Positions 9,409-18,837 of a stretch of 64,000 nt of DNA are shown piece after piece; positions within the stretch are counted from its first letter, which is position 1; each line of letters starts with the position of its first letter. A program made the translations under genes and the position numbers. The DNA is from Pseudomonas poae (GTDB lineage Bacteria; Pseudomonadota; Gammaproteobacteria; Pseudomonadales; Pseudomonadaceae), in the NCBI GenBank assembly GCA_028869255.1, contig CP110972.1, positions 3,911,001 to 3,975,000 on the forward strand. The letters run 5' to 3'. Below the pieces are notes generated by a model. That model worked only from the letters and a program-made list of their open reading frames with translations, was not told the origin of the DNA and ran no database searches.

Positions 9409-10323
9409 ATGTGGTCCGAATACTCCTTGGATGTGGTCGATGCGGTAGCGCGCCACGGCAGCTTCAGCGCCGCCGCCCAGGAATTGCACCGCGTGCCGTC
9501 GGCCATCAGCTATACGGTGCGTCAGCTGGAAGAGTGGCTGGCTGTGCCGCTGTTCGTGCGGCGCCACCGCGATGTGGAGTTGACCCCGGCCGGGCGCCTG
9601 TTTATCGACGAAGCCCGTGGCGTGATGAAAAAAATGCTCGGCACACGGCGCTTGTGCCAGCAGGTGGCCAATGGCTGGAGCGGCCAGTTGAAGGTGGCGG
9701 TGGACTCCATCGTCAAACCCCAGCGCTGCCGGCAGTTGGTGCTGGATTTCTATCGGCAGTTTCCCGAGGTGGAATTGTTGCTGGAGTACGAGGTGTATAA
9801 CGGCGTGTGGGATGCCCTGGCGGATGAACGCACCGATATCGTGATCGGCGCCACCAGCGCGGTGCCGGTCGCCAGCCACTTCACCTTTCGCGATATGGGC
9901 CTGTTGAACTGGCTGTGCGTGGTCAGTGCACGGCACCCGTTGGCGAGTGTGGACGGCTTGCTCAGTGATGACCAACTGCGCCCCTTCGCCTCGCTGTGCA
10001 TGACCGACACCTCACGCAACCTGCCCAAGCGTGACACCTGGACCCTGGATAACCAGCGCCGGCTGGTAGTGCCCAACTGGGCCTCGGCCATCGACTGCTT
10101 GCGTGATGGCCTGTGCGTCGGCATGGCACCGGCGCATCAGGTGCTGCCGTGGATCGAGCGCGGCGAGCTGGTGGCGTTGCAACTGTCGCGCCCCTTCCCC
10201 GCCAGCCCGTCATGCGTGGCGTGGGCGCAGAACAAACTGTCCCCGGCGATGGCATGGTTGCTGGAGTATCTGGGGGATACGCCAACCCTGAATCAGGAGT
10301 GGCTGAATGGCCCCGATCGCTGA
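9409..10323 (+). CDS. punR: PunR-like LysR regulator of purine nucleoside uptake
   Basis: This 304-residue LysR-type regulator has an N-terminal winged helix (about 1-60: SFSAAAQELHRVPSAISYTV) and a substrate-binding domain (about 90-295). The first 60 residues, beginning MWSEYSLDVVDAVAR and including VRQLEEWLAVPLFVRRHRDV, agree closely with E. coli PunR (YdhB) as I remember it, and so does the C-terminal LSPAMAWLLEYLGD. The start at 9409 fits this match and has AAGG nearby. PunR responds to adenosine and activates punC, the divergent gene here. With the NCS2 permease and Tsx-like channel it completes a purine-scavenging group. Confidence 0.88.
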   Translation: MWSEYSLDVVDAVARHGSFSAAAQELHRVPSAISYTVRQLEEWLAVPLFVRRHRDVELTPAGRLFIDEARGVMKKMLGTRRLCQQVANGWSGQLKVAVDSIVKPQRCRQLVLDFYRQFPEVELLLEYEVYNGVWDALADERTDIVIGATSAVPVASHFTFRDMGLLNWLCVVSARHPLASVDGLLSDDQLRPFASLCMTDTSRNLPKRDTWTLDNQRRLVVPNWASAIDCLRDGLCVGMAPAHQVLPWIERGELVALQLSRPFPASPSCVAWAQNKLSPAMAWLLEYLGDTPTLNQEWLNGPDR

Positions 10324-10346
10324 AAACCCCACATGTTGATCGGGTT

Positions 10347-11516
10347 TCAATCCAGTAGCCGGGTGATGGCCCTGACGATCATCTCGACTTCCTTGGGATC
10401 CAGCGTCAGCGGCGGCAGCAGGCGAATGACCTTGCCCCGCGTGACATTGATCAACAGTCCATGCTCCTGGGCAGCACGCTGCGCCAGGTCGCGGTACGGG
10501 CGGGCCAACTCGATACCGATCATCAAGCCCCGCCCGCGAATCGCCAGCACCTGCGGGTGCTCGCTCAACTCGACCCGCAACCGCGCCAGCAAACGCTCGC
10601 CCTGAACGGCAGCGTTGTGCAGCAAACCTTGCTCTTCGATAATCTCCAGCACGGTGCAGCCCACCCGGCACGCCAGCGGGTTGCCGCCAAAGGTGCTGCC
10701 GTGGCTGCCGGGGGTAAACAGCTGGGCCACGGCGGCCCGGGCTAGGCAGGCGCCGATGGGCACGCCATTGCCGAGGCCTTTGGCCAGGGTCATCACGTCC
10801 GGCACGATGCCTTCATGCTGGAAGGCAAACCAGGCGCCGGTGCGGCCGATGCCGGTCTGGATCTCGTCGAGCATCATCAGCCAGCCGTGGCGGGTGCAGT
10901 GCTCGCGCAGGGCCTTCAAATAACCGGCCGGTGCGGGCAGCACGCCACTTTCGCCCTGGATCGGCTCCAGCAACACCGCGGCGATCCGCGGGCCGAATTG
11001 CACGGTAATCGCCTCCAGTGCCGCCAGATCGCCAAAACCGACCTTGAGAAAATCCCCCGGCAAGCGCTGGAACCCCAACCGCACCGAAGGGCCATCGCTG
11101 GCTGCCATGGTGCCCAGCGTGCGGCCATGAAAGGCATTTTCCATCACCACCACCAACGGCTGCTCAACGCCTTTTTTCCAGCCGTGCAACCGCGCCAGCT
11201 TCAGCGCCGTCTCGTTGGCCTCGGCGCCAGAGTTGTTGAAAAAGGCGCGGTCCAGGCCGGATAACTGTGTCAGGCGCTGGGCCAGGCGCTGTTGCCAGTC
11301 GATGCTGTAGAGGTTGGAGGTGTGCAATAGCAAGCCGGCCTGCTCGCTGATGGCGGTCACCAACCGGGGGTGGGAATGCCCGACATTGGTCACCGCCACA
11401 CCGGCCACCGCGTCCAGGTATTCGCGGCCCTGCTGGTCCCACAGGCGCGTGCCCAGGCCACGGGTAAAACTCAAGGCCAGGGGTTGGTAAGTGGTCATCA
11501 GGCAGGCGGCGGTCAT
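10347..11516 (-). CDS. Class III PLP aminotransferase (acetylornithine transaminase family)
   Basis: This 389-residue cytoplasmic enzyme is of the ArgD/AstC type, which moves an amino group from an omega-amine of an ornithine-like substrate to 2-oxoglutarate. Family marks are [18 protein letters not shown] near residue 95, [13 protein letters not shown] near 130, the aspartate in [13 protein letters not shown] and the PLP lysine in [13 protein letters not shown] near 240, then [12 protein letters not shown]. Length fits ArgD. No arginine pathway genes lie beside it, so it is probably a second, specialised copy rather than the main ArgD. It diverges from a LysR regulator that may control it. 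Confidence 0.85.
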   Translation of the reverse strand: MTAACLMTTYQPLALSFTRGLGTRLWDQQGREYLDAVAGVAVTNVGHSHPRLVTAISEQAGLLLHTSNLYSIDWQQRLAQRLTQLSGLDRAFFNNSGAEANETALKLARLHGWKKGVEQPLVVVMENAFHGRTLGTMAASDGPSVRLGFQRLPGDFLKVGFGDLAALEAITVQFGPRIAAVLLEPIQGESGVLPAPAGYLKALREHCTRHGWLMMLDEIQTGIGRTGAWFAFQHEGIVPDVMTLAKGLGNGVPIGACLARAAVAQLFTPGSHGSTFGGNPLACRVGCTVLEIIEEQGLLHNAAVQGERLLARLRVELSEHPQVLAIRGRGLMIGIELARPYRDLAQRAAQEHGLLINVTRGKVIRLLPPLTLDPKEVEMIVRAITRLLD

Positions 11517-11619
11517 GGTGGCGGGCTCCAGTGCATCGTTATGATGGCTGCAGTATCGTTAGCCACTCAAGCTGGATAAACTTCGCTTTACTGCAATGAC
11601 TTTAAATCAGAGCTTGATA

Positions 11620-12525
11620 ATGGACTTATTCCAGGCGATGTCGGTGTACGTAAAGGTAGTGGAGACCGGCAGCATGACCGCCGCCGCCCAGGCCTGTGGG
11701 ATGTCGACCACCATGGTCGGCAATCACTTGCGCGCCCTGGAGCAACGATTGGGCGTCAGCCTGCTCAAGCGCACCACGCGCAAGCAAAGCCTCACCGAGT
11801 TCGGCGGGCAGTATTACCAGCGCTGCCTGGAAGTGCTGGGGCTGGTGGCCGACTCCGAGCAACTCGCCGAACAAGCCCACAGCGACGTGCCCAGGGGTAC
11901 CCTGCGCATCACCGCCCCACCGGTATTCGGCACCGAACGCCTGACACCCGCCCTGAGCGAATTTTCCCAGCGTTACCCGCAGATCAACCTGTACGTAGAG
12001 CTGAGCAATGAGCGAGTGGACCTGGTCGACAGCGGGTTCGACGTGGCGATCCGGCTCGGCGAACTGGAAACCTCCAACCTGATCGCCAGGCCCATGCAGG
12101 CCTACACCCTCACCCTCTGCGCATCACCTGCCTACCTGGCACGACGTGGCACTCCGCAAACGCCCGATGACCTGCAGCATCACGACTGCCTGGCGTTCGC
12201 TTACCCTGCGACCGACAACTGGCGTGACACCGACAAACTCTGGCGCATGACCGGCGATGAAGGCGAGGTAGAGGTTCCGGTGTCCGGTTCATTGACCATC
12301 AATAGCTCGCAAGGCTTGCGCCAGGCGGCCGTAAACGGCATGGGCATCATCATGCTGGCCGATGCTCTGGTGCAACCGGACCTGGAGAGCGGCAAACTGG
12401 TGGCCTTGTTAACCACCTATCAACTGCCCAGCCGCCCCATGCATCTGCTCTACAGGCAGGATCGCTACCGCTTGCCCAAACTGCGCGCATTCGTGAATTT
12501 CGCCATGGAAAAATGGGCGCGCTAA
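11620..12525 (+). CDS. LysR-family regulator
   Basis: A 301-residue regulator with a winged helix at about 10-65 (GSMTAAAQACGMSTTMVGNHL, with RTTRKQSLTEFG after it) and an effector domain of the PBP2 type. The RTTR-QSLTE phrase places it in the CrgA/DmlR-like LysR branch. The start at 11620 (MDLFQAM) is preferred, since the DNA-binding domain begins directly after it; 11596 is an in-frame alternative. It diverges from the aminotransferase, so that gene is the likely target. Its stop overlaps the stop of the converging HAD gene by four bases. Confidence 0.85.
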   Translation: MDLFQAMSVYVKVVETGSMTAAAQACGMSTTMVGNHLRALEQRLGVSLLKRTTRKQSLTEFGGQYYQRCLEVLGLVADSEQLAEQAHSDVPRGTLRITAPPVFGTERLTPALSEFSQRYPQINLYVELSNERVDLVDSGFDVAIRLGELETSNLIARPMQAYTLTLCASPAYLARRGTPQTPDDLQHHDCLAFAYPATDNWRDTDKLWRMTGDEGEVEVPVSGSLTINSSQGLRQAAVNGMGIIMLADALVQPDLESGKLVALLTTYQLPSRPMHLLYRQDRYRLPKLRAFVNFAMEKWAR

Positions 12526-13145
12526 AAGCTCACACCCAACTCGCGCAAGCGTGCAGCAGTGCGCTCGGCCGATACATGGTGAATGCCTTGCCAGCCAAGG
12601 GCAGCAGCGGCTTCGATATTGCCGACAACATCGTCGATAAACACCACTTGCGCCGGCTGGATATCCGGCAGGTGGGCGCGTACCTGAGCCAGGCTGGCGT
12701 GGTAGATCGCCGCATCCGGCTTGATCAGCTTCAGCTCGCCGGACACCACGATGTCGCGCAAACACTGGAGGAACGGGTAATTGGCGCGTGCGTAGGGAAA
12801 GGTTTCGGCGGACCAGTTGGTGAGCCCGAACAGTGGCATCTCGGCCCGATGCAGCGCCTCCAGAATCGCCACGCCTTCGGGCAGCGGGCCGCGCAGCATT
12901 TCGTGCCAACGGTCGTAATAGGCCTGAATCAAGGCTTCGTGATGCGGGTATTCGGCGATCAGGCTGCGCGTGCCATCGGCCAGGGCACGTCCGGCGTCCT
13001 GCTCGGTGTTCCAGGCCTGGGTGCAGATGTTATCGAGGAACCACTGCCGCTCGTGATCGTCGGCAATCAGCTTGCGGTACAGGTGCTGGGGGTTCCAATC
13101 GAACAGCACACCGCCGAAATCAAAAACTACAGCACGAATCGTCAT
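12522..13145 (-). CDS. HAD-superfamily phosphatase (YihX-like)
   Basis: This 207-residue haloacid dehalogenase-like hydrolase has motif I as VFDFGGVLFDW, where the second acidic position is a glycine, as in the YihX sugar-phosphatase group. Motif II is LFGLTNWS, the motif III lysine is in LIKPDAAIY and motif IV is VVFIDDVVGN. The cap is the small helical type between motifs I and II. It probably removes phosphate from a sugar phosphate; the substrate is unknown. The neighbours are a LysR gene (convergent, overlapping stops) and, past a repeat, fabV. Confidence 0.85.
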   Translation of the reverse strand: MTIRAVVFDFGGVLFDWNPQHLYRKLIADDHERQWFLDNICTQAWNTEQDAGRALADGTRSLIAEYPHHEALIQAYYDRWHEMLRGPLPEGVAILEALHRAEMPLFGLTNWSAETFPYARANYPFLQCLRDIVVSGELKLIKPDAAIYHASLAQVRAHLPDIQPAQVVFIDDVVGNIEAAAALGWQGIHHVSAERTAARLRELGVSF

Positions 13146-13228
13146 CAGATCCTCCGTTAGCGTGGTTTGAACGCGAAGAGTCTGGCAGATAGGCGGGTAG
13201 AGTGGGAGCCGGAGTCACGCAAAACAAC

Positions 13229-13318
13229 TGTGGGAGCGGGCTTGCCCGCGAAAGCGGTGGGTCAGCCAACACATTGGGTGCCTGACACTCCGTATTCGCG
13301 GGCAAGCCCGCTCCCACA
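13229..13318. repeat. Pseudomonas palindromic repeat pair (REPIN-like)
   Basis: Perfect inverted 24-base arms (13229-13252 and 13295-13318), beginning tgtgggagcgggcttg, flank a 42-base centre. This is the same family as 7994-8080, with a gc-richer arm. It lies downstream of fabV, between it and the HAD gene start. Confidence 0.85.
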
Positions 13319-13332
13319 TTTTTTGACCGTGT

Positions 13333-14526
13333 TTAGGCTTGGACTAAACCATTGATCTTCACAGTCGGGTTCACGTCAGCGTCGTAGTCCACGCCGTCGA
13401 TTTCAAAGCCGAACAAGCGCAGGAATTCAGCCTTGTAGCCGGCGAAATCGCTGATCTCGTTGACGTTGTCGTCGGTGACCTGGTTCCACAGGGCCGCCAC
13501 GGCGTCCTGGACCTTCGGCTCCAGCTCGGCCAGGTCGGCACGCAGGCGGCCGTCGGCGTCAAGCTTGGGCTCTGTGCCATACAGGCTGTCCTTGAACAGG
13601 CCGTAGACCTGCTCGATGCAACCTTCGTGGGTGCCCTGCTCTTTCATCACTTTGAACAGCAGCGACAGGTACAGCGGCATGATCGGGATCGCCGAGCTGG
13701 CCTGGGTGACCACAGCCTTGAGCACCGACACACGGGCGTCGCCCTTCAGCGCAGCGAGGTTGTCGCGCAGGGTCAGGACTTTTTTGTCCAGGTCTTTCTT
13801 GGCTTCGCCGATGGAGCCGTTCCAGTAGATATCCTGGGTCAGTTTCTCGCCGAGGTAGGTGAACGCGGTGGTCTTGGCGCCTTCGGCCAGTACGTCGGCG
13901 TCACGCAGGGCGTCGATCCACAGCTGCCAGTCTTCGCCACCCATGACTTTCACGGTGCCGTCGATTTCTTCCTGGGTTGCGGGCTCAAGGGTGGTGTCGA
14001 CTACAACGCCCTTGTCGGTGTTGATACCGCGCAGGGTCACGGCCTTGCCGATCGGCTTGAGGGTGGAGGTATGCACCACGCCTTGCGGGTCGGTACGGCG
14101 TGGCGCGGCCAGGCTGTAGACCACCAGGTCGATCTTGCCCAGGTCTTTCTTGATGGTTTCGATAGTCAGGCGCTTGATCTCGTCGGAGAACGCGTCGCCG
14201 TTGATGCTCTTGGCGTACAGGCCTTTTTCGACGGCAAACTTCTCGAACGCGGCGCTGTTGTACCAACCGGCGGAGCTCAACTTGCCTTCTTCGCCTTCTT
14301 TCTCAAAAAACACGCCCAGGGTGTCGGCGCCGCAGCCAAACGCAGCACTGATGCGCGCGGCCAGGCCGTAGCCAGTGGAAGCGCCGAGGACCAGCACCTT
14401 CTTTGGGCCGCCTTCGATGGCGCCGTGTTGAGTCACGTAGTCAATCTGTTCCTTGACGTTCGCTTCACAGCCAACAGGGTGAGCGGTCACACAGATAAAG
14501 CCACGAACCCGCGGTTTGATGATCAT
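13333..14526 (-). CDS. fabV: Enoyl-ACP reductase FabV
   Basis: This 397-residue NADH-dependent trans-2-enoyl reductase carries out the last step of each fatty-acid elongation round. FabV resists triclosan, unlike FabI. The N-terminus [20 protein letters not shown] is characteristic, followed by the cofactor loop [16 protein letters not shown] near residue 50. The catalytic Tyr-X8-Lys is visible as [10 protein letters not shown] near residue 235. The length matches FabV. The ATG at 14526 has GAGG upstream and is preferred to an in-frame start at 14571. It is transcribed alone, ending just before a REPIN. Confidence 0.95.
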   Translation of the reverse strand: MIIKPRVRGFICVTAHPVGCEANVKEQIDYVTQHGAIEGGPKKVLVLGASTGYGLAARISAAFGCGADTLGVFFEKEGEEGKLSSAGWYNSAAFEKFAVEKGLYAKSINGDAFSDEIKRLTIETIKKDLGKIDLVVYSLAAPRRTDPQGVVHTSTLKPIGKAVTLRGINTDKGVVVDTTLEPATQEEIDGTVKVMGGEDWQLWIDALRDADVLAEGAKTTAFTYLGEKLTQDIYWNGSIGEAKKDLDKKVLTLRDNLAALKGDARVSVLKAVVTQASSAIPIMPLYLSLLFKVMKEQGTHEGCIEQVYGLFKDSLYGTEPKLDADGRLRADLAELEPKVQDAVAALWNQVTDDNVNEISDFAGYKAEFLRLFGFEIDGVDYDADVNPTVKINGLVQA

Positions 14527-14837
14527 AAAAATTCTGCCTCTTCCAAGGTGCCGAAGGCCAATGGTGGCCATTCAACTTCAATCGTACCGGTCTATGACGT
14601 CTGAAAAACCGAAGCGTCACGATAGACGCAAATCTTCCGTTTACAAAATCCAATCCACACCAGCGTGGCAAGGGTTAAAAACGGTGTAAAGCCTTCACAA
14701 TTTCGCACTATTTAAAACGCCCATCCGCCGCTGAACGCCTTATCATGGCGTAGTTGTTTCAATATGTTTCAAAACCCCCACCACTCGCAGCCAAGGACCC
14801 GGACCTGTCGAATGGCGTCCTGTTGGAGCTGAGTGTC

Positions 14838-15662
14838 ATGAACAAGTCTGGCTTGCGTAAAAAAGCGATTTCGGTCGCCTGGGTATTCGGCGTACTGCTG
14901 ATTATCGATGTGTTCCCCGAAACCACACTGGTGTTCCTGGGCCTGGTGCTGGTCTGCGGCATTTACGATTTCCTGCGCAACGGCCTGTATGACGCGCCCA
15001 CGATCAAGAAATACTTCATCGGCAGCGGCCGCAACACTTGGCTGCTGGCACCATTCAACACCGTGTTCGACCTGCTGAGCTCGCGTAATCGTCACGTTTA
15101 TACGCTGCACGACCTGCCACCCGCCTGGCGTGCAGACCTGCAACAGGTGATCAAGGATGCCATGGCCCATAAGGATGAAATCATCGGTTACCTGGACGAA
15201 CGCATGGCCGAGAAGAAGCGCGGCATGCTGTTTTTCCAATGGTATGGACGGCCGATCGAGACCACGCTGGACATTCCGAAACTGCGGGAAAAACTGCCGT
15301 TCGTGAAGACCATCGGCGTGTCGGTGTTCAATGAAAACCGTTCGACCTCGTTCCACTTCGGCCCGCTGCGCATGATGTTCCGCGTGCTCTACAACATGGC
15401 CCCGGCGCCCCATCACGAGGGTGTGTACATTCAGGTGGGCAAGCACAAGCACTACTGGCACGACGACCCGCTGTTTATTTTCGATGACACGCTGATGCAC
15501 GCCTCCTTCAATAAAAACGATGCGAAACGCTACTGCCTGTTTATCGACATCGTACGCCCGACCCCGCTGCCTGCGGTGCTCAACGCCGTGATCGCGGGGT
15601 TTGCCGGCATGGTCTTTACCCTGCGTCGGGTTTTCTACAAAAACTGGAAGCTGATTCAGTAA
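14838..15662 (+). CDS. Aspartyl/asparaginyl beta-hydroxylase family protein (LpxO-like)
   Basis: This 274-residue protein is anchored by two N-terminal hydrophobic helices (about 10-45) and followed by an Fe(II)/2-oxoglutarate dioxygenase domain. The C-terminal FIFDDTLMHASFN gives the iron-binding histidine, and the arginine in KRYCLFIDIVRP would hold 2-oxoglutarate. In Pseudomonas the close family members hydroxylate the secondary fatty chain of lipid A (LpxO). The usual first iron ligand motif (HxD) is not obvious here, so activity is not assured. The start at 14838 precedes the membrane helix and has GGAG upstream. Confidence 0.78.
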   Translation: MNKSGLRKKAISVAWVFGVLLIIDVFPETTLVFLGLVLVCGIYDFLRNGLYDAPTIKKYFIGSGRNTWLLAPFNTVFDLLSSRNRHVYTLHDLPPAWRADLQQVIKDAMAHKDEIIGYLDERMAEKKRGMLFFQWYGRPIETTLDIPKLREKLPFVKTIGVSVFNENRSTSFHFGPLRMMFRVLYNMAPAPHHEGVYIQVGKHKHYWHDDPLFIFDDTLMHASFNKNDAKRYCLFIDIVRPTPLPAVLNAVIAGFAGMVFTLRRVFYKNWKLIQ

Positions 15663-15681
15663 GTTCTGCGGCATGATGGTG

Positions 15682-15731
15682 CGAGACGGTATTTGCACTC
15701 GGCGTTGCGCCTGAGGTAAATAACTGTCTCG
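15682..15731. other. Stem-loop between the hydroxylase and ppnN
   Basis: CGAGAC at 15682-15687 pairs with GTCTCG at 15726-15731, and the inner GGCGttgCGCC (15701-15711) forms a second stem. It could be a terminator for the upstream gene or a leader structure for ppnN. There is no long T run, so its role is open. Confidence 0.4.
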
Positions 15732-15809
15732 TGCGACCGAATTCGGCGCCACCATTCTCAAGCCATTGCGCCTCAAGGGGCGCGCTGGCTGCGCTTTCAA
15801 GGAATCAGA

Positions 15810-17183
15810 ATGCCCCAACGTCAAGTCATCAATGCCTCCGTCAGCCCCAAGGGCAGCCTCGAAACGCTGTCCCAACGTGAAGTCCAGCAACTGAGTGAAG
15901 CCGGTTCCGGCAGCATCTACACCCTGTTTCGTCAGTGCGCACTGGCGATCCTCAACACCGGCGCGCATATCGACAACGCCAAGACCATCCTCGACGCCTA
16001 CAAAGACTTTGAAGTGCGTATCCACCAGCAGGATCGCGGCGTACGCCTGGAGTTGCTGAACGCACCGGCCGACGCCTTCGTTGATGGCGAAATGATCGCC
16101 AGCACCCGTGAGATGCTGTTCAGCGCCCTGCGCGACATCGTCTACACCGAGAACGAACTGGACAGCCAGCGCATCGACCTGAGCAACTCCCAGGGCATCA
16201 CCGACTACGTATTCCACCTGCTGCGCAACGCCCGCACGCTGCGCCCGGGCGTCGAGCCGAAAATCGTGGTGTGCTGGGGCGGGCACTCGATCAATACCGA
16301 AGAATACAAATACACCAAGAAAGTCGGCCACGAACTGGGCCTGCGCAGCCTCGACGTGTGCACCGGTTGCGGCCCTGGCGTGATGAAAGGTCCGATGAAA
16401 GGCGCGACCATTTCCCACGCAAAGCAACGCATTACCGGCGGCCGCTACCTGGGCCTGACCGAGCCGGGCATCATCGCTGCCGAAGCACCCAACCCGATCG
16501 TCAACGAGCTGGTGATCCTGCCGGATATCGAGAAACGCCTGGAAGCCTTCGTGCGCGTCGGCCACGGCATCATCATCTTCCCGGGCGGCGCCGGTACGGC
16601 CGAAGAGTTCCTGTACCTGCTGGGCATCCTGATGCACCCGGACAACCGTGACCTGCCGTTCCCGGTCATCCTCACCGGGCCGAAACACGCCGCGCCGTAC
16701 CTGCAACAATTGCACGCGTTCGTCGGCGCCACCCTGGGCGAGGCCGCACAGGCGCACTACCAGATCATCATCGACGATCCGGCCGAAGTGGCGCGCCAGA
16801 TGACCGCCGGGCTCAAGGCGGTGAAGCAGTTCCGCCGCGAGCGCAACGACGCGTTCCACTTCAACTGGCTGCTGAAAATCGACGAGGGTTTCCAGCGCCC
16901 GTTCGACCCGACCCACGAGAACATGGCCAGCCTGCAACTGAGCCACGCACTGCCGCCCCATGAGTTGGCAGCCAACCTGCGCCGTGCGTTCTCGGGCATC
17001 GTGGCGGGTAACGTCAAGGACATGGGCATACGACTGATCGAACAGCACGGCCCGTACGAAATCCACGGTGATCCGGCCATCATGAAGCCGCTGGACGAAC
17101 TGCTGCAGGCCTTCGTCGCCCAGCATCGCATGAAGTTGCCGGGCGGCGCGGCGTATGTGCCGTGTTACCGGGTGGTGCAGTAA
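15810..17183 (+). CDS. ppnN: Nucleotide 5'-monophosphate nucleosidase PpnN (LOG family)
   Basis: This 457-residue cytoplasmic enzyme hydrolyses purine and pyrimidine nucleoside monophosphates to base plus ribose 5-phosphate. In E. coli it is regulated by (p)ppGpp. The central LOG domain shows TGCGPGVMKGPMKGA near residue 190 and the signature FPGGAGTAEEFLYL near residue 258, with PNPIVNELVILPDIEKRL between them. N- and C-terminal extensions match PpnN rather than the short cytokinin LOG enzymes. It fits functionally with the purine salvage genes at 5476-10323, although it is in a separate transcript. Confidence 0.93.
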   Translation: MPQRQVINASVSPKGSLETLSQREVQQLSEAGSGSIYTLFRQCALAILNTGAHIDNAKTILDAYKDFEVRIHQQDRGVRLELLNAPADAFVDGEMIASTREMLFSALRDIVYTENELDSQRIDLSNSQGITDYVFHLLRNARTLRPGVEPKIVVCWGGHSINTEEYKYTKKVGHELGLRSLDVCTGCGPGVMKGPMKGATISHAKQRITGGRYLGLTEPGIIAAEAPNPIVNELVILPDIEKRLEAFVRVGHGIIIFPGGAGTAEEFLYLLGILMHPDNRDLPFPVILTGPKHAAPYLQQLHAFVGATLGEAAQAHYQIIIDDPAEVARQMTAGLKAVKQFRRERNDAFHFNWLLKIDEGFQRPFDPTHENMASLQLSHALPPHELAANLRRAFSGIVAGNVKDMGIRLIEQHGPYEIHGDPAIMKPLDELLQAFVAQHRMKLPGGAAYVPCYRVVQ

Positions 17184-17187
17184 TCAG

Positions 17188-17579
17188 TCAGCGCTGTACT
17201 GCCACACATTTGATTTCCACCAGCAAACCGGGATGCGCCAGTTCGGACACGCCAATCGTGGTCCAGGCGCAATGCCCGCGTGGGAACAGGCGGTTTTTCA
17301 CCTCGCGAAAAACCGCCATGTGTTGGCGCATGTTCACGTGGTAGGTGGTCATGTCCACCACGTCTTCAAAGGTGCACCCCCCTCTTCCAATACCACCCGC
17401 AGGTTGTCCCAGGCGGCAATGAATTGCGCCTCGGGGTCTTCGATCACCGCCAGTGCCTGCGTGCGGCCAACTTGCCCTGCGCAGTAGAGCGTCTTGCCGA
17501 CCTTGACGGCGGGCACATAGCCCGCGCGCTCGACAATCGGGAGCATGGCGGGCGGGATGATCAGGTGGCGGTCAGTCAT
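17188..17579 (-). pseudogene. RidA-family protein with a one-base frameshift
   Basis: The reading frame from 17579 encodes the N-terminus of a RidA/YjgF protein (MTDRHLIIPPAMLPIVERAG, then AGQVG and PEAQFIAAWDNL) up to about residue 68. It then hits a stop. In the next frame the family sequence continues without loss: FEDVVDMTTYHVNM, the RidA arginine site region, and ends VEIKCVAVQR at 17188. One extra G in the run at 17377-17382 (six present, seven needed) restores a full protein of about 130 residues. RidA proteins deaminate reactive enamines and imines. This is either a true frameshift mutation or a sequencing error in a homopolymer. Confidence 0.85.
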
Positions 17580-17706
17580 ATGCAGTATCTCTTTTCAGGT
17601 ACTTTGCGGCGTGTCGACGGGAAGAAACGGGCTATCTTTTTACCTGTTCCCTCCAACCCACACCAGATGAGCGACCTATGGACCAACGGATCTTGTCCTC
17701 CACTAG

Positions 17707-17726
17707 TCCTTACCCTAAGGTAAGGA
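17707..17726. promoter_or_regulatory. Palindromic operator upstream of vapBC
   Basis: TCCTTACC and GGTAAGGA form perfect eight-base inverted arms around CTAA, 24 bp before the antitoxin start. AbrB-type antitoxins bind such palindromes to repress their own operon, so this is the probable autoregulatory site. Confidence 0.65.
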
Positions 17727-17749
17727 ATATCACGATGGAGATTTTAACT

Positions 17750-17992
17750 ATGGCAACCGCCACACTCACCTCAAAAGGGCAAATCACCATTCCCGTTCAG
17801 GTCAGGACTGCCCTGGGCCTGGAAACCGGGGACCGGGTTGAATTTGTCGAAATGCAAGACGGCACGTTTTCCATGATCGCCGCGAGCAAAACCGTTCACG
17901 ACCTTAAAGGGCTGATCCGCAAGCCTGCGCAGGCTGTCTCCATTGAGGACATGAACCGCGCCATCGCAGCACAGGGAGCGAAGGCTGGATGA
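17750..17992 (+). CDS. vapB: AbrB/SpoVT-type antitoxin (VapB)
   Basis: An 80-residue DNA-binding antitoxin with the swapped-hairpin AbrB fold. The N-terminus MATATLTSKGQITIPVQVR is the classic signature, and ALGLETGDRVEFVE follows. The C-terminal tail (about 50-80) would wrap around the toxin. The start at 17750 has GGAG nine bases upstream; an in-frame ATG at 17678 would include the operator and is unlikely. Its stop overlaps the toxin start in ATGA, so the two are co-translated. Confidence 0.88.
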   Translation: MATATLTSKGQITIPVQVRTALGLETGDRVEFVEMQDGTFSMIAASKTVHDLKGLIRKPAQAVSIEDMNRAIAAQGAKAG

Positions 17993-18384
17993 TCGGTCTG
18001 GATACCAATGTGCTGGTGCGCTATGTCACCCAGGATGATCCCGTGCAATCCCCCAAAGCCAACGAGCTGATCGAATCGCTCAGCACTTTTTCACCCGGCT
18101 TTGTCAGCCTGGTATCCGTGGTGGAGCTGGTCTGGGTTTTACAAAGCTGCTACCAGTCGGCCAAGAGCGAGGTGGTGACGGTGCTGGAAACACTGTTGCG
18201 CACCCGTGAATTGACCATCGAGCATGCGGAGGTTATCTGGCAGGCGCTTCGGCGATTCTCTGCCAATAAAGCCGACTTCGCCGACTGCCTGATAGAGCGC
18301 TGCGCCCACGCAGCCGGGTGCGAATACACCGCGACCTTCGATCTCAACGCGGTCAAGTCGGCGGGGATGCAGCGACTGACGTGA
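17989..18384 (+). CDS. vapC: PIN-domain ribonuclease toxin (VapC)
   Basis: A 131-residue PIN-domain toxin. The metal-binding acids are seen in MIGLDTNVLVRYV (D5), VVELVWVL (E43 region), ADFADCLI (D97-D100 region) and TATFD near residue 116. VapC toxins cut tRNA or rRNA loops to halt translation. It is translationally coupled to the antitoxin, and both are intact. The pair sits in ordinary chromosome, away from the island. Confidence 0.88.
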   Translation: MIGLDTNVLVRYVTQDDPVQSPKANELIESLSTFSPGFVSLVSVVELVWVLQSCYQSAKSEVVTVLETLLRTRELTIEHAEVIWQALRRFSANKADFADCLIERCAHAAGCEYTATFDLNAVKSAGMQRLT

Positions 18385-18455
18385 GCCACCGCGTTGCGGC
18401 AACGGGCAAGCTTTGATAAAAACCGCATTTACCTTTGATCGAGAGAAAGACTCAC

Positions 18456-18830
18456 GTGCGCACGCTTCTTCTCGTAGCCCTGGCCATGACGCCGACCCTC
18501 ACCCTGGCCGAGGCCATCACTTGGCCCGACCTGCCGCAAACCTGCTTCGTCAGCGGCCGCTCCGCCACCAGTACGGATGTCGACACGGGTTGCGCGGCGT
18601 TTCTGATCAATGTGAAAGGGCAGGCGGCGGGCACGCCGATCAAGCTGGATATTCCCCAGTACGCAATGCACGTCGACGAAACCAGCGGCAAAGAAACACC
18701 GGTGATCATCATCCAGGCGGAAGAGAACGGCGAGATCAAGGCCGTGGGTTATCGGGAGCTGGGCACCGATCAGCTCGGTGCCGCGTTGTTACGCGAGGTT
18801 CGGCTGCTGGGTACCCAAAAGCCGATCTAG
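18456..18830 (+). CDS. Small periplasmic protein of unknown function
   Basis: This 124-residue protein has a Sec signal (VRTLLLVALAMTPTLTLAEA) beginning at the GTG at 18456, with GAGAG about ten bases upstream. A TTG at 18435 is an in-frame alternative. The mature part has two cysteines (QTCFVSG and DTGCAAF) that could form a disulfide, and no domain I recognise. It is probably a conserved Pseudomonas envelope protein. It converges on the lipoprotein gene at 18838 with a seven-base gap. Confidence 0.65.
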   Translation: MRTLLLVALAMTPTLTLAEAITWPDLPQTCFVSGRSATSTDVDTGCAAFLINVKGQAAGTPIKLDIPQYAMHVDETSGKETPVIIIQAEENGEIKAVGYRELGTDQLGAALLREVRLLGTQKPI

Positions 18831-18837
18831 CCAAGGT

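Noticed and set aside
14769..17126. Open frame of 785 codons on the minus strand opposite ppnN and the hydroxylase
   Set aside because: It is a shadow of high-GC genes on the plus strand; composition is rich in Arg, Gln, His and Val and it matches no family.
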